NCBI GenBank assembly: GCA_024691465.1
Contig: JAILNO010000212.1
Coordinates: 1-14,525, forward strand
Reading direction: 5' to 3'
Source of the DNA: Pseudobutyrivibrio sp.
GTDB taxonomy: Bacteria > Bacillota_A > Clostridia > Lachnospirales > Lachnospiraceae
Length of the DNA stretch: 14,525 bases
Shown here: piece by piece, positions 13,944 to 14,525 of the stretch
How positions within the stretch are numbered: position 1 is the first letter of the stretch
Layout of the letters: each line of letters begins with the position of its first letter
Program-made: the position numbers and the translations under genes
The notes under the pieces: generated by a model
What the model saw: the letters and a program-made list of their open reading frames with translations, nothing else
Told to the model about the DNA's origin: nothing
Database searches by the model: none

Positions 13944-14501
13944 TTAGACTCTTGATAAATACTCTCCTGTTCTTGTATCAATCTTGATTGTCTCACCGTT
14001 CTCAACGAAAAGTGGAACATATACAACTGCGCCTGTCTCAACTGTAGCTGGCTTAGTAGCACCTGTAGCTGTGTCGCCCTTGAAACCTGGCTCTGTATCT
14101 GTAATCTGAAGCTCTACGAACATAGGTGGCTCAACTGAGAAGATTGAACCATTGTGTGAAAGCATCTTAACGATCTCATTCTCTTTAACGAACTTGAGAG
14201 CATCACCAATCTGATCTGATGTAAGAGCAACCTGATCATATGTCTCAACATCCATGAAGTTGTAAAGCTCACCATCATTGTAAAGGTACTGCATATCCTT
14301 ACGATCGATACGTGCTGCTGGGAACTTCTCTGTAGGTCTGAAAGAAGTCTCTGTAACACCACCGTTCTTAATATTCTTAAGCTTAGTACGAACGAAAGCT
14401 GCACCCTTACCTGGCTTTACGTGCTGAAATTCAATAACCTGATAAACCTGATTGTCCATCTCGATAGTCATACCGTTTCTGAAATCACCGGCTGTAATCA
14501 T
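13944..14501 (-). CDS. efp: elongation factor P
   Basis: EF-P binds the ribosome between the P and E sites and relieves stalling at consecutive prolines. The 185-residue length and three beta-barrel domains are standard: an N-terminal KOW-like domain, a central domain ([25 protein letters not shown]), and a C-terminal domain with the conserved [17 protein letters not shown] segment ending in TGEYLSRV. The loop tip is PGKGAA with Lys32, the position modified in many bacteria (5-aminopentanol in Bacillus subtilis, beta-lysine on the corresponding Lys34 in E. coli). No modification enzyme is in the window. AGGAGG lies 8 bases before the ATG. The upstream promoter is outside the window. It is followed 23 bases later by a 66-residue unknown gene. 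Confidence 0.97.
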   Translation of the reverse strand: MITAGDFRNGMTIEMDNQVYQVIEFQHVKPGKGAAFVRTKLKNIKNGGVTETSFRPTEKFPAARIDRKDMQYLYNDGELYNFMDVETYDQVALTSDQIGDALKFVKENEIVKMLSHNGSIFSVEPPMFVELQITDTEPGFKGDTATGATKPATVETGAVVYVPLFVENGETIKIDTRTGEYLSRV

Positions 14502-14525
14502 TATAAAATCCTCCTTAAATAGCCA

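Noticed and set aside
14502..14525. Riboswitch or leader upstream of efp
   Set aside because: Only the ribosome binding site and a few bases are inside the window; nothing can be judged.

Overview
The window looks like chromosome from an anaerobic, low-to-mid GC Firmicute, most likely Lachnospiraceae (Butyrivibrio/Pseudobutyrivibrio-like). The evidence is strong AGGAGG-type ribosome binding sites, a class III (Firmicute-type) fructose-1,6-bisphosphatase, an FprA-type flavodiiron protein, and a 7TM/GGDEF/EAL/hybrid-kinase protein style typical of that family. The family assignment is inference from protein style, not from a search. No mobile element, tRNA, rRNA or CRISPR array was seen.

Layout, left to right. 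(1) 1-362, minus: the N-terminal part of holA (DNA polymerase III delta), cut by the window edge. (2) 501-863, plus: a small unrecognised protein whose C-terminal two thirds resembles the DUF3850/ASCH (PUA-like) fold. It converges through a shared terminator (913-956) on (3) 962-2503, minus: a DHH/DHHA1 phosphoesterase with an unusual C-terminal extension of about 200 residues. (4) 2604-9100, plus: a tightly packed three-gene signalling operon. It encodes a 1259-residue membrane hybrid histidine kinase (7TM, degenerate GGDEF, degenerate EAL, HisKA, HATPase, REC, HPt), a 252-residue double receiver with no output domain, and a 7TM/degenerate GGDEF/degenerate EAL paralogue of the kinase's front half. 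The operon ends in a perfect 12-bp terminator hairpin (9089-9117) shared with the converging fbp gene. (5) 9121-13294, minus: fprA, ldh and fbp (in transcription order), a redox and central-carbon cluster. (6) 13295-13717, non-coding: a candidate fprA promoter, a 62-bp tandem repeat (four full units and a partial fifth) and a terminator. (7) 13720-14501, minus: efp (elongation factor P) followed by a 66-residue unknown protein.

The most interesting region is the signalling operon. The kinase carries all the residues for a His-Asp-His phosphorelay (H666, D966, H1116), and the next gene supplies a second receiver aspartate (D181). The cyclic-di-GMP synthesis and hydrolysis motifs are eroded in both membrane proteins. 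It therefore reads as a signalling module that has reused c-di-GMP-type domains as sensors or scaffolds rather than enzymes. The second candidate for novelty is the 62-bp tandem repeat upstream of fprA.
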